In this document: in pieces, positions 1 to 8,818 of the stretch
Layout of the letters: each line of letters opens with the position of its first letter
Numbering within the stretch: the stretch's first letter is position 1
Source: an uncultured Burkholderiales bacterium
Lineage (GTDB): Bacteria > Pseudomonadota > Gammaproteobacteria > Burkholderiales > Burkholderiaceae_C
Assembly: GCA_903906635.1 (NCBI GenBank)
Contig: CAIVLE010000088.1
Coordinates: forward strand, 1-64,000
Direction of reading: 5' to 3'
Length of the DNA: 64,000 nt
Translations under genes and position numbers: made by a program
Notes under the pieces: model-generated
Seen by the model: only the letters and a program-made list of their open reading frames with translations
Databases searched by the model: none
Told to the model about the DNA's origin: nothing

Positions 1-156
1 CTGATGTCAGTCACCGCCTTGTTGCAGCACAACCGCCACCCCTCGCACGCAGACATCACCCAAACCCTCAACCGGCATCTGTGTCGCTGTGGCACCCATG
101 TGCGCATCTTGCGCGCCACGCGTTTGGCCATCCAGCGTTTGAATTCCAAGGGCTAA
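1..156 (+). CDS. (2Fe-2S)-binding subunit of a molybdenum hydroxylase, C-terminal fragment (truncated by window start)
   Basis: Frame 1 is open from base 1 to TAA at 154-156; translation ...ITQTLNRHLCRCGTHVRILRATRLAIQRLNSKG has the CxCG[TS]xxRI motif of the second 2Fe-2S domain; next gene is the molybdopterin subunit. Confidence 0.85.
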   Translation: MMSVTALLQHNRHPSHADITQTLNRHLCRCGTHVRILRATRLAIQRLNSKG

Positions 157-160
157 AGCC

Positions 161-2296
161 ATGTCCGACACACCACTACCCGCCAGCATTCAAACCGCGC
201 CTGTGTTGGGCCAATGGGTGCGCCTGTTGGAAGACGGCCATTTTCAAATTCGCAGCGGCAAGGTGGAGTTGGGGCAGGGCATCTCTGCGGCCTTGCTCAA
301 AGTGGCTTGCCAAGAGTTGGGCCTGCGCCCCGATCAAGCCCAATTGCTTGCGGGGCACACCGCGCACAGTCCCGATGAGGGCTACACCGCAGGCAGTTTT
401 TCGGTCGAGGTGGGGGTCTCGGCGTTGCGTTATGCGTGCGTGCAGATGCGACGTGTGTTTGCCAAGCAGGCCAGTGCGCATCTGTCGGTGCTGCCTTGCG
501 CACTTACCTTGAAAGACGGTGTGTTCTCGGCGGATGCGACCGCCAAGCGTGTGAGTTACCACGACTTGGCACATAGTTTTGACTACGCCGTCACGCGGCT
601 CGATCTGCCGCTTACAGACGAGGCAGACCCGGGCCAGCTGCTATCCCCCGGCGATGAAGTTTTTGTGCGTGGGGACCTGTGGGACAAATTCACCGGCCCG
701 GGGTTTGTGCATGACATCGTGCGCCCACACATGCTGCATGCGCGTGTTCTGCGTGGCCTCCATGCCGAGGCGCGTGTACAACAGCCCGACTTGGCAGCTT
801 TGCGGGCATTGGACGGCGTGACGCACCTGGTATGTCAAGGCGAGTTCATCGCCTTGCTGGGGCCCGATGAGGCGGCGCTGCTGCGCGCCCATGAAAAAGC
901 CTGTGCTTTGGTCAAATGGGTGTTGCCCGAGTTGCCTGCCCATCAAGAGATCGAGCCCTTGCTCATCAGCCTTCCATCGGTCACGCAAGAGGTGGTGAAT
1001 GAGGGCCAAGCCTTGGCTTGTACCCAGCGGCTCACTCAGCGTTACTCCAAACCCTATATTGCACACGCCTCGATTGGCTTGGCCTGCGCGGTGGCCGAGC
1101 CTTCGCTCACGGCGAGTGGTCAAGACGGGCTCACGGTGTGGACGCATTCGCAGGGCGTGTTCAAGCTGCGCGAGCAAATGGCCGCTGCTTTGGGCGTGGC
1201 GGTGGATACCCTCGATGTGGTGCACAGCCCCGGCGCGGGCTGCTATGGGCACAATGGCGCAGACGATGTGGCCTTGGACGCGGCCTTCTTGGCGCAGCAA
1301 CTCCAAGTGCCGGTGCGCGTGCAGTGGACGCGGCAAGACGAGTTGTGTGTCTCTCCGATGGGGTCTGCCAGCTTGGTGGAGCTGAGCGCGGGCCTTGACG
1401 CACAGGGGCGCATCACCGATTGGCAAGCCCAGACCTGGAGCCACAGCCACTTGAACCGCCCCGGTTGGTCTAGCGGCATCAATCTTTTGGGCGCTTGGGC
1501 CTTGCACCCTGACGCGCCCAGACCACAAGAAAAAGACGTCACCTTGCCCACGGGCGGGGGCTTGCGCAATATCATTCCTTATTACGACTTGCCGGCCTTG
1601 CAGGTCACGCAACACTTTGTGCCCCACGGGCCCGTGCGTGTGTCGGCTTTGCGTTCGCTTGGCGCTTATGCCAACACCTTCGCCATTGAGTCGTTCATGG
1701 ACGAGTTGGCCGTGATGGCGCAGGTGGACCCTCTTGAATTCAGACTGCGTCACGCCAAAGATGACCGTGCCAGCCATGTGATGCGAACTACCGCAGCAGC
1801 TGCGCATTGGGCGCAACGCGGTGAGGGAGGGGAAGGGCGTGGCTTGGGCCTGGCCTTTGGACGCTACAAAAACCGCGCAGGCTATTGCGCAGTGGTCGTG
1901 GAGGTGGAGGTCGATGAATCCATCCGCGTCAAGCACGTATGGTGCACCGTGGATGCAGGCCGCGTGGTGCACCGCGACGGGCTGCTCAACCAAGTTGAGG
2001 GCGGTGTGATGCAAGCCATCAGCTGGACCCTCCAAGAAGCCGTGACTTGGGGCCCTGAGGGCATCACCAGCAGCCATTGGGACGCTTACCCGATTTTGAA
2101 TTTTGACGCGGTGCCTGACATCCACATCCAGCTCGTCGATGACCCCGCACAACCCAGCTTGGGCGCGGGCGAAGTGGCCGCAGGGCCTGTGGGTGCGGCC
2201 ATTGCCAATGCGGTGGTGCATGCACTGGGGGTGCGACCGCGCCATTTGCCGATGACGCCAGATCGGCTGCTGCGGGTGATTCACGCGCAGGGGTGA
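161..2296 (+). CDS. Xanthine dehydrogenase family molybdopterin-binding subunit (isoquinoline 1-oxidoreductase beta / nicotinate dehydrogenase B-like)
   Basis: 711 aa ORF directly after a 2Fe-2S subunit; VELGQGI, GAGEVAAGPVGAAIANAV and FMDELA motifs of the molybdopterin-binding family. Confidence 0.85.
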   Translation: MSDTPLPASIQTAPVLGQWVRLLEDGHFQIRSGKVELGQGISAALLKVACQELGLRPDQAQLLAGHTAHSPDEGYTAGSFSVEVGVSALRYACVQMRRVFAKQASAHLSVLPCALTLKDGVFSADATAKRVSYHDLAHSFDYAVTRLDLPLTDEADPGQLLSPGDEVFVRGDLWDKFTGPGFVHDIVRPHMLHARVLRGLHAEARVQQPDLAALRALDGVTHLVCQGEFIALLGPDEAALLRAHEKACALVKWVLPELPAHQEIEPLLISLPSVTQEVVNEGQALACTQRLTQRYSKPYIAHASIGLACAVAEPSLTASGQDGLTVWTHSQGVFKLREQMAAALGVAVDTLDVVHSPGAGCYGHNGADDVALDAAFLAQQLQVPVRVQWTRQDELCVSPMGSASLVELSAGLDAQGRITDWQAQTWSHSHLNRPGWSSGINLLGAWALHPDAPRPQEKDVTLPTGGGLRNIIPYYDLPALQVTQHFVPHGPVRVSALRSLGAYANTFAIESFMDELAVMAQVDPLEFRLRHAKDDRASHVMRTTAAAAHWAQRGEGGEGRGLGLAFGRYKNRAGYCAVVVEVEVDESIRVKHVWCTVDAGRVVHRDGLLNQVEGGVMQAISWTLQEAVTWGPEGITSSHWDAYPILNFDAVPDIHIQLVDDPAQPSLGAGEVAAGPVGAAIANAVVHALGVRPRHLPMTPDRLLRVIHAQG

Positions 2297-2355
2297 TCAC
2301 CGATCCACCACAACCCGTTGCCTTCAACAGGCATAGACGGTGGGCTATGGCGCGT

Positions 2356-2682
2356 TCACTCAAACAAAGTGGCGATTCGTGCCAGCACTTCATCCATGAT
2401 CGGCTCTGGCAAGGTGTCCACTTTGCGCGCGTGACGCGCTACCAAGTCGATCACGCGTGGTTGATCACAGCGAATCACACCCGTGGTTTTGATGCCCGCA
2501 ATCGGCACAGCAAAACCTAGTTTGCGTGCGAACTCACCGCCGTTGGTAATGGGAAGCACCACAGGCAGTTTTGTGGCTTGATTGAATTCACCAGGGGACA
2601 CGATCACCACAGGGCGACTGCCGCGCTGCTTTCGCCCCTCGGTCGGGTCCAGTGACACTAAGTAGATGTCACCGCGCTTCAT
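2356..2682 (-). CDS. mazF: Type II toxin, MazF/PemK (ChpB-like) endoribonuclease
   Basis: MKRGDIYLVSLDPTEGRKQRGSRPVVIVSPGEFNQ... typical MazF/ChpB N-terminus; 4-nt overlap with antitoxin gene. Confidence 0.9.
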   Translation of the reverse strand: MKRGDIYLVSLDPTEGRKQRGSRPVVIVSPGEFNQATKLPVVLPITNGGEFARKLGFAVPIAGIKTTGVIRCDQPRVIDLVARHARKVDTLPEPIMDEVLARIATLFE

Positions 2683-2936
2683 ATCAGCTCACCACCCACT
2701 GCAGGCGCATCGAGCCATTCGCGTTCCTCGCTGCTAGGCGCTTGTGAATAATCGGAAGCGGCCAGCAGCTCTGCGAGGGTGTAGCGCACTCTCGGCTTGG
2801 GTTCGACCACCAAGCGGCCGTGGTCCACCGCCAAGCCAACTACCGCACCGGCCTGCAGCTGTAACTGGTCAAGGAAAACAGGTGGAACCGTCAGCATCAT
2901 CGAGCCTCCGACCTTGCGCAAAGTGGTTGTGTACAT
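2679..2936 (-). CDS. mazE: Type II antitoxin, MazE/ChpS-like AbrB-fold protein
   Basis: MYTTTLRKVGGSMMLTVPPVFLDQLQLQAGAVVGLAVDHGRLVVEP: MazE-type SpoVT/AbrB domain; upstream of and overlapping mazF. Confidence 0.87.
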   Translation of the reverse strand: MYTTTLRKVGGSMMLTVPPVFLDQLQLQAGAVVGLAVDHGRLVVEPKPRVRYTLAELLAASDYSQAPSSEEREWLDAPAVGGELI

Positions 2937-2956
2937 GAGGTCACTCCAAACGAGAA

Positions 2957-2973
2957 ATTATATTTAAGTATAA
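2957..2973 (-). promoter_or_regulatory. Candidate mazEF promoter/operator: AT-rich near-palindrome containing a TATAAT -10 on the minus strand
   Basis: Plus strand TTATATTTAAGTATAA (14/16 palindromic); minus strand reads TTATACTTAAATATAAT with TATAAT about 20 bp before the mazE ATG; GTGACG about 16 bp upstream as a weak -35. Confidence 0.5.
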
Positions 2974-2980
2974 CTTCGCG

Positions 2981-5377
2981 TCACACCTTGCCCAGCGCCT
3001 TCAACACCTTCTCGGGTGTGAACGGCTGGGACAGCACCTGGGCCTTGAACGGCGCCAGCGCGTCGTTGATGGCGTTCATCACCGCAGCTGGGGCACCGGC
3101 GGTGCCGGCTTCGCCCGCACCTTTGGCACCAAGCTGGCTGCTTTTCGTGGGGGTTTGCACGTGGGCCACATGGATGTCGGGCATCTCGGCGCACATGGGC
3201 ACCAGGTAGTCGGCCATGTTGGCGTTGAGCATCAGGCCTTGGTTGTCGTAGAGGCATTCTTCCAGCATGGCGCCGCCAATGCCTTGCACAATCGCGCCGC
3301 GAATTTGCTCATCCACCAAGCGGGGGTTGATCACGCGACCGCAGTCTTCCACCGCCCAGTGCTGCAGCAGTTTGACAAAGCCGGTGTCAGGATCAACCTC
3401 GACATACGAGGCTTGCATGCCGTTGGTGAAGATGAACGGGTAGTCACGCTGCGCGTAGTGGCGCGTCACACTCAACTCAGGCGTGAAGTCGCTGGGCAGC
3501 AAGTCGGAGCGGAAGTAGGCAATACGGCCCACCTCGGTCAGCGGCGTCAGTACTTCGCGGGTCTGGACATCCACCACTTGGCCTCGGTGCAATTCAATCT
3601 CGCTCACCTCGCGTTTCAAGATCACGGCGGCTACCTTCAAGATGTTGGCGCGCAGCGCTTGGCCGGCCAACAACACCGCTTCGCCGCCAATACCGGCCCC
3701 ACGCGAAGCCCAGGTGCCGCCACCGTAGGGCGTCACCTCGGTGTCGCCCGTGACCACACGCACCTGTGCCATGTCCACACCTACCGCATCAGCGGCAATC
3801 TGGGTGTAGATGGCGTCGTTGCCTTGGCCTTGTTCGCCCACGCTCACCATCACCGTCACGCCGCCGTTGGGGTCTAGGCGCGCGGTGGCGCCGTCTTGCG
3901 AGGCGATGCGGGCGCCGCCCACGCCATAAAACGCCGCGCTGGGGTTGGTCAGCTCAATCAAGGCCGCAATGCCAATGCCTCGGTAAATGCCTTGTTCGCG
4001 CAGCGCCGCTTGTTCGGCACGCAGGGCCGGATAGTTCATCAGGCTTTCCAACTTGTCCAGACACGCTTGGTGCGACAGGCCTTCGAGCTTGATACCGCTG
4101 ATGCCCGAACACGGGTAGGCATCATCGGGGATGACGTTGCGGCGGCGAATCTCAAGCGGATCCATGGCGATGGCGCGTGCTGCCATGTCCACCAAGCCCT
4201 CGGTCACGGCGCAGGCAATGGGGTGACCCACGCCTCGGTACTGGCAGGTGGGGGTCTTGTTCTGGAACACCACATTCAACTTGGCACGGTAGTGCTGGTG
4301 TTTGTAGGGGCCGCCCACCAGGTTGACCACCTGGTTGCCCTCGATGGCGCTGGTGCGCGGGAACATCGAGAACGGGCCAATACCGGTCAGGTCGTCAATT
4401 TCAAAAGCCAAAATTTCGCCGTCGTTGCGCACCGCAATGCGGGCGTCGATGCGGTGGTGGCGGGCGTGGATGTCGCTGGTGAACGACTCCATGCGGTCGG
4501 CCACAAACTTCACCGGACGCCCGAGCATCATGGACAAGGCCACGGTGGCAAAGTCGTCGGGGTAGGCGTGAACTTTGATACCAAAGGAGCCGCCCACGTC
4601 TTTGCAGATCACGCGCACCGACGATTCAGGAATGTCAAATTGACGCGCGTACAGGTCTTGCATCATGTGCGGCGCTTGTTGCGAGTGGTAGACCGTGAGC
4701 TGCTGCTCTGCGGTGCGCCAGTCGGCAATTTGGCAGCGTGGCTCCAGCGTCACACCGGTGTGACGGCCAAACTCGAAGGTGGTCTTGACCACCTGGTCGG
4801 CTCGGGCAAAGGCCTCGTCCACACCACCGGTGTCTAAGCTGCGGGTGAAACACAGGTTGTCGCCCAACTCGGGGTGAATCACCGGGGTGCTGGGGTCGAG
4901 GGCGGTTTCCATGTCGACCACTGCAGGCAGCAGCTCCCAGTCGACTTGTAGGTATTGCAACGCATCTTCGGCCTGGGCGCGGGTTTCGGCCACGATGGCC
5001 ACCACCGGTTCGCCTTGCCAGTGCGCGCGCTCCATTGCCAGCGGGTACTGCGGGGCCGATTTCATGTTGGCCAAGTGGCCCAGTGTGGCGACCCAAGGCT
5101 TGCAAATTTTGGCCAACATCGGGCCGTCTGCCACCAAAAGCACGCCGGGCATACGGCGCGCAAAGTCGCCCTGAATGCGCGTGATGCGGCAATGAGCCAC
5201 CGGGCTGCGCCAGTACACCACATGGGCCATGCGCGGCAGTTCGATGTCGTCGATGTAGCAGCCTTGACCCTGGACCAAACGGCGTGCGCTGGGGCGCTCG
5301 GGGCTGTGGCCGATGTAGCGTGGATCTTGCGTCAGGTCGTGCAAGGGGGTGTCTTGGGTATGGATCACGGTGTTCAT
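2981..5377 (-). CDS. Xanthine dehydrogenase family molybdopterin-binding subunit (CoxL form-II-like)
   Basis: MNTVIHTQDTPLHDLTQDPRYIGHSPERPSARRLVQGQGCYIDDIELPRMAHVVYWRSPVAHCRI; QYRGVGHP and GAKGAGEAGTAGAPAAVMNAI motifs; start at 5377 overlaps the stop of the 2Fe-2S subunit. Confidence 0.88.
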   Translation of the reverse strand: MNTVIHTQDTPLHDLTQDPRYIGHSPERPSARRLVQGQGCYIDDIELPRMAHVVYWRSPVAHCRITRIQGDFARRMPGVLLVADGPMLAKICKPWVATLGHLANMKSAPQYPLAMERAHWQGEPVVAIVAETRAQAEDALQYLQVDWELLPAVVDMETALDPSTPVIHPELGDNLCFTRSLDTGGVDEAFARADQVVKTTFEFGRHTGVTLEPRCQIADWRTAEQQLTVYHSQQAPHMMQDLYARQFDIPESSVRVICKDVGGSFGIKVHAYPDDFATVALSMMLGRPVKFVADRMESFTSDIHARHHRIDARIAVRNDGEILAFEIDDLTGIGPFSMFPRTSAIEGNQVVNLVGGPYKHQHYRAKLNVVFQNKTPTCQYRGVGHPIACAVTEGLVDMAARAIAMDPLEIRRRNVIPDDAYPCSGISGIKLEGLSHQACLDKLESLMNYPALRAEQAALREQGIYRGIGIAALIELTNPSAAFYGVGGARIASQDGATARLDPNGGVTVMVSVGEQGQGNDAIYTQIAADAVGVDMAQVRVVTGDTEVTPYGGGTWASRGAGIGGEAVLLAGQALRANILKVAAVILKREVSEIELHRGQVVDVQTREVLTPLTEVGRIAYFRSDLLPSDFTPELSVTRHYAQRDYPFIFTNGMQASYVEVDPDTGFVKLLQHWAVEDCGRVINPRLVDEQIRGAIVQGIGGAMLEECLYDNQGLMLNANMADYLVPMCAEMPDIHVAHVQTPTKSSQLGAKGAGEAGTAGAPAAVMNAINDALAPFKAQVLSQPFTPEKVLKALGKV

Positions 5378-5862
5378 GCGCCAGCCCCCTGGTGGCGTTG
5401 TGCCAGCACGTCGCACACGGCGTCCACAATGGCGTGGTAGCCGGTGCAGCGGCAGTAGTTGCCACTCATCCACTCGCGCACTTCTTCGCGGGTGGCATCG
5501 GGTTTGTGTTGCACCAGTTCACGGGCGGCCATCAACATGCCGGGTGTGCAAAAGCCGCACTGCAAGGCGTTGTGTTTGACAAACGCCTGTTGCAACACAC
5601 GGGCGTCGGGCAAGTCCGACAGGCCCTCCACCGTGCGCACTTGAGCGCCGTCGGCTTGCACGGCGAGTGTGAGGCAACCCCGCACGATGCGACCGTCGAC
5701 CTCGACGGTGCAAGCACCGCAGACGCCGTGCTCGCACCCCAGGTGGGAGCCTTTGAGGCCGAGTTCGTCGCGCAACAAATCGATCAGATGCAATCGGGGT
5801 GGGATGGCACAGCTGTGCGGCTGGCCATTGACATGGAGTCGGATGGTGTGAAGGTCGGACAT
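5374..5862 (-). CDS. (2Fe-2S)-binding subunit (CoxS-like)
   Basis: MSDLHTIRLHVNGQPHSC...GCEHGVCGACTVEVDG...CGFCTPGMLM...GNYCRCTGYHAIVDAV: both 2Fe-2S motifs. Confidence 0.93.
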   Translation of the reverse strand: MSDLHTIRLHVNGQPHSCAIPPRLHLIDLLRDELGLKGSHLGCEHGVCGACTVEVDGRIVRGCLTLAVQADGAQVRTVEGLSDLPDARVLQQAFVKHNALQCGFCTPGMLMAARELVQHKPDATREEVREWMSGNYCRCTGYHAIVDAVCDVLAQRHQGAGA

Positions 5863-5882
5863 GGAAGGTGCCTTGTGGGGTG

Positions 5883-6758
5883 TCAAGCAGCCACGCTTTG
5901 GCGTGTGGCCTGGGCCTGGGTCAGCAGGCGGCGTGCCAACACGGTGGCGAGGTGTTTTTTGGTGGCGCCGGTGTTGGTGAGGTCGGCCAAGGGGTCGAGC
6001 TCTTCGCGCAGCGAGGCCACGACCATCTCAAACGTGGTGGCGTCCAGCGGTTTGCCGACCAACAATTGTTCTGTTTTGCGGCTGCGCAAGGGCGTGCTGG
6101 CCAAACCCAGCCAACTGAGCTTGGCTGCTTGCACCACGGGGCCCGCAAAGCGAAGATGCATGGCCAAGCCGGCGATGGCGTAGTCGCCATGGCGGCGTGC
6201 CAGTTCTTGAAAACCAAACCAGTCGTCGCGCTGCGCCAGTGGCAATTCGCAGGCGGTCAACACCTCGTCATCGGCCAACTCGGTGGTGTACAGACCAGTG
6301 AAAAAATCCAATGCCGCGATACGGCGTTCCCCTCGTGGGCTCTGGGCCACCACCTGGCCGTCCAGGGCCAGCAAGCAGCAGGGCCATTCGGCGGCGGGGT
6401 CGGCGTTGGCGATGGAGCCACCAAATGTGCCCGCGTTGCGAATGGCGCGGTGGGCAATGTGCGCCACCGCCAGTTTCAACAAGGGGGCGTGTTGGGCCAC
6501 CAAACTGGAGTTTTCAATGTCGGTGTGGGTGGTCAAGGCCCCAATGCGCAAGGCGGTGGGCATGACCTGGATGCCGCGCAAGTGGTTGAGCCCGCTGATG
6601 TCAATCAGCAGCGTAGGCTCGGACAAGCGCATGTTGAGGGCGGCCAGTAGGCTTTGCCCACCGGCCAAGACGCGTGCCTCGTCACCGTGGCTGGCCAGCA
6701 GCGACAGCGCCTGCTCCAGGGAGCGGGCTTTGATGTAGTCGAATTCAGGGGATTTCAT
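5883..6758 (-). CDS. FAD-binding subunit of molybdenum hydroxylase (CoxM/CutM-like)
   Basis: MKSPEFDYIKARSLEQALSLLASHGDEARVLAGGQSLLAALNMRLSEPTLLIDI...HIAHRAIRNAGTFGGSIANADPAAEWP: CoxM family FAD motifs. Confidence 0.93.
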   Translation of the reverse strand: MKSPEFDYIKARSLEQALSLLASHGDEARVLAGGQSLLAALNMRLSEPTLLIDISGLNHLRGIQVMPTALRIGALTTHTDIENSSLVAQHAPLLKLAVAHIAHRAIRNAGTFGGSIANADPAAEWPCCLLALDGQVVAQSPRGERRIAALDFFTGLYTTELADDEVLTACELPLAQRDDWFGFQELARRHGDYAIAGLAMHLRFAGPVVQAAKLSWLGLASTPLRSRKTEQLLVGKPLDATTFEMVVASLREELDPLADLTNTGATKKHLATVLARRLLTQAQATRQSVAA

Positions 6759-6767
6759 GGCTGTGCC

Positions 6768-7415
6768 TCAACGCAACACACTGGCCAACCACACGCCAAA
6801 GCCGGTGGCCGCACAGCCACAGGCAAACCACAGCAAGCGGGTACCTTCACTCAGCGGAGCAGGGGCCGATGCAGTGGCGGTGTACGACGCGCTGGCGCGC
6901 GTGGGTGGCGGGGTGGCCGCGTCCGAAATGGGCGTTGTCAAGTCAGTCGCGGCCGTGGCAGAAGATGGCGTGGGGCCATCGCTCAACTCTTGGCCGAGGC
7001 GCTTGAAGAACTGGTCGGCCATTTGCTTGGAAGCGGCGTCCAGCATGCGTGCGCCAATTTGGCCGAGCTTGCCACCCACCGAGGCCGTGGCGGTGTAATG
7101 CACCACAGTAGCGTCAGCGTCGTCGCGCAGTTGCACCGACGACTTACCGGTTGCCATGCCGGCAGTGCCGCCTGAGCCTTCGAAATTCATCACGCAGGCG
7201 CTGCCTGCCACCACATCGCTGAGGGTGATCTTGCCCACAAAGCGCGCACGGACCGGACCGGCTTTGACCAGCAAACGCACGTGGCGTTCAGTCGGGGAGG
7301 TGATCTCAACCTCTTCGCAGCCCGGAATGCACGCCATCAAGGTGCGTGCGTCGTTGAGCGCATGCCAGACACGCTCTCGGGGCGCGTTGATGCGAACTTC
7401 TCCAGTCAATTCCAT
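6768..7415 (-). CDS. CoxG-like SRPBCC family protein with C-terminal membrane anchor
   Basis: MELTGEVRINAPRERVWHALNDARTLMACIPGCEEVE: CoxG N-terminus; C-terminal hydrophobic segment LLWFACGCAATGFGVWLASVL. Confidence 0.88.
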   Translation of the reverse strand: MELTGEVRINAPRERVWHALNDARTLMACIPGCEEVEITSPTERHVRLLVKAGPVRARFVGKITLSDVVAGSACVMNFEGSGGTAGMATGKSSVQLRDDADATVVHYTATASVGGKLGQIGARMLDAASKQMADQFFKRLGQELSDGPTPSSATAATDLTTPISDAATPPPTRASASYTATASAPAPLSEGTRLLWFACGCAATGFGVWLASVLR

Positions 7416-7537
7416 GGTGTTCTTTCAGGATGTTGTGGGGCTGTCATGGCCATGCGCAGGACTTGTCGCAGGGGTGCCTGCGCTGAGGGTTTGCCCCGAT
7501 GATGTTATTGACCAAACGTTCAACAATGCTACCCATG

Positions 7538-8329
7538 GTTGACGCATTGGTAAATAGGTCTTTGCCTAGGAAAAACCCGAAAGGCAAGCTCGCTGCCCCT
7601 GAGGCGGCGCGCAAGCGCATGTCGGTGCTCGACCGAGAGCGTCACATCGTCGATGGCGCCATCCAATTTTTTGCGCGCCATGGCTTTGATGCACAAATGC
7701 GCGATTTGGCCAAAAGCATTGGCGTCACACATGCTTTGCTGTACCACTATTTCCCCACCAAGCAGGCCTTGGTGGACCGTGTCTATTTGGAAGTGTTCGA
7801 GGGCCGCTGGAAGCCCGAGTGGGAGCAGTGGCTGGACGATGACCACTTGTCCACCGAGGACAAGTTCACCTTGTTCTACATCGATTACGCTGAGACGGTG
7901 TTGACGCATGACTTTGTGCGCATCTTGATTTTTTCGGGCTTGACCGACCAAACCATCACCAACCGATTTTTTGACTTGTTGCGCGAACGTTTGTTCCCGC
8001 GACTCATCCGTGAAACCCGTCGCTACCGCGCGTTCAAGAGCCGTGCGCAAGCATCTGTGATGGAGCGTGAGTTGTTGATGGGTTTGCATGGCAGCATTTT
8101 TTACAGCGGCCTGCGACGCTGGGTATACAGCCAAGCGGTGCACGAAGGCAATCCACCCGCGTATGACCGCGTGGTCATACGCAACCAGGTGCGCAGCTAT
8201 TTGCAGGCCAGCTGCGTGGTGTTGGGTCAACCTCAGCCTCGCAAGGTCAAGATGGAGACACCTTTGCGGGTGACAAAGCGCTCCAATGCCCACTCTCTCG
8301 CAATCAGACCCAACTCCCTAAGGACTTGA
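7538..8329 (+). CDS. TetR/AcrR family transcriptional regulator
   Basis: RERHIVDGAIQFFARHGFDAQMRDLAKSIGVTHALLYHYFPTKQALVDRVY: TetR HTH; divergent from the coxG-like gene. Start codon is one of several options in ORF 7499-8329. Confidence 0.88.
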   Translation, partial: VDALVNRSLPRKNPKGKLAAPEAARKRMSVLDRERHIVDGAIQFFARHGFDAQMRDLAKSIGVTHALLYHYFPTKQALVDRVYLEVFEGRWKPEWEQWLDDDHLSTEDKFTLFYIDYAETVLTHDFVRILIFSGLTDQTITNRFFDLLRERLFPRLIRETRRYRAFKSRAQASVMERELLMGLHGSIFYSGLRRWVYSQAVHEGNPPAYDRVVIRNQVRSYLQASCVVLGQPQPRKVKMETPLRVTKRSNAHSLAIRPNSLRT

Positions 8330-8330
8330 C

Positions 8331-8801
8331 ATGGCACTCACTCTGAACCATTACTCGATTCGCACCACCGACATGGCCGCCACCGAGCGTTTTTACGTCG
8401 ACGTGTTGGGCCTGACTGTCGGGCCGCGTCCCCCGTTTCCCTTCCCAGGTTTGTGGCTTTACCGAGGGCCACACACCGAGGTGGCCAATGCGGTGGTGCA
8501 CGTGATTGGTATCGACATGAACGACCCAGAGGGTTTGAAAAACTACCTGGGTGATCGTGATATTGGCTCATTGCATGGCAGCGGCGCGGTCGACCATGTG
8601 GCGTTTTTTGCCGATGGGCTGGAGGAGATGCTGGACCATTTGGCTCGGATGAAGGTGGTGCCGCGCCAGCGCACGGTGCCCGAAATCCATTTGCACCAAT
8701 TGTTCTTTGATGACCCCAGCGGTGTGGTGGTGGAGTTGAACTACCCCACGCACGAGAAATATGCGCTGGACAAAAAACTCGCTGCCGGCTTGGCCGCTTG
8801 A
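8331..8801 (+). CDS. VOC (glyoxalase/extradiol dioxygenase-fold) family protein
   Basis: MALTLNHYSIRTTDMAATERFYVDVLGLTVGPRPPFPFPGLWLY...VDHVAFFADGLEEM...LHQLFFDDPSGVVVELNY. Confidence 0.88.
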   Translation: MALTLNHYSIRTTDMAATERFYVDVLGLTVGPRPPFPFPGLWLYRGPHTEVANAVVHVIGIDMNDPEGLKNYLGDRDIGSLHGSGAVDHVAFFADGLEEMLDHLARMKVVPRQRTVPEIHLHQLFFDDPSGVVVELNYPTHEKYALDKKLAAGLAA

Positions 8802-8818
8802 ACGCAAGGTCAACACAC

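Noticed and set aside
641-2284. 547-aa minus-strand ORF opposite the molybdopterin subunit gene
   Set aside because: Antisense shadow of a high-GC gene; His/Arg/Gly-rich translation with no family motif.
2981-7415. Annotating the locus as aerobic CO dehydrogenase
   Set aside because: Active-site loop QYRGVGHP lacks the form I Cys motif; accessory cox genes not seen.
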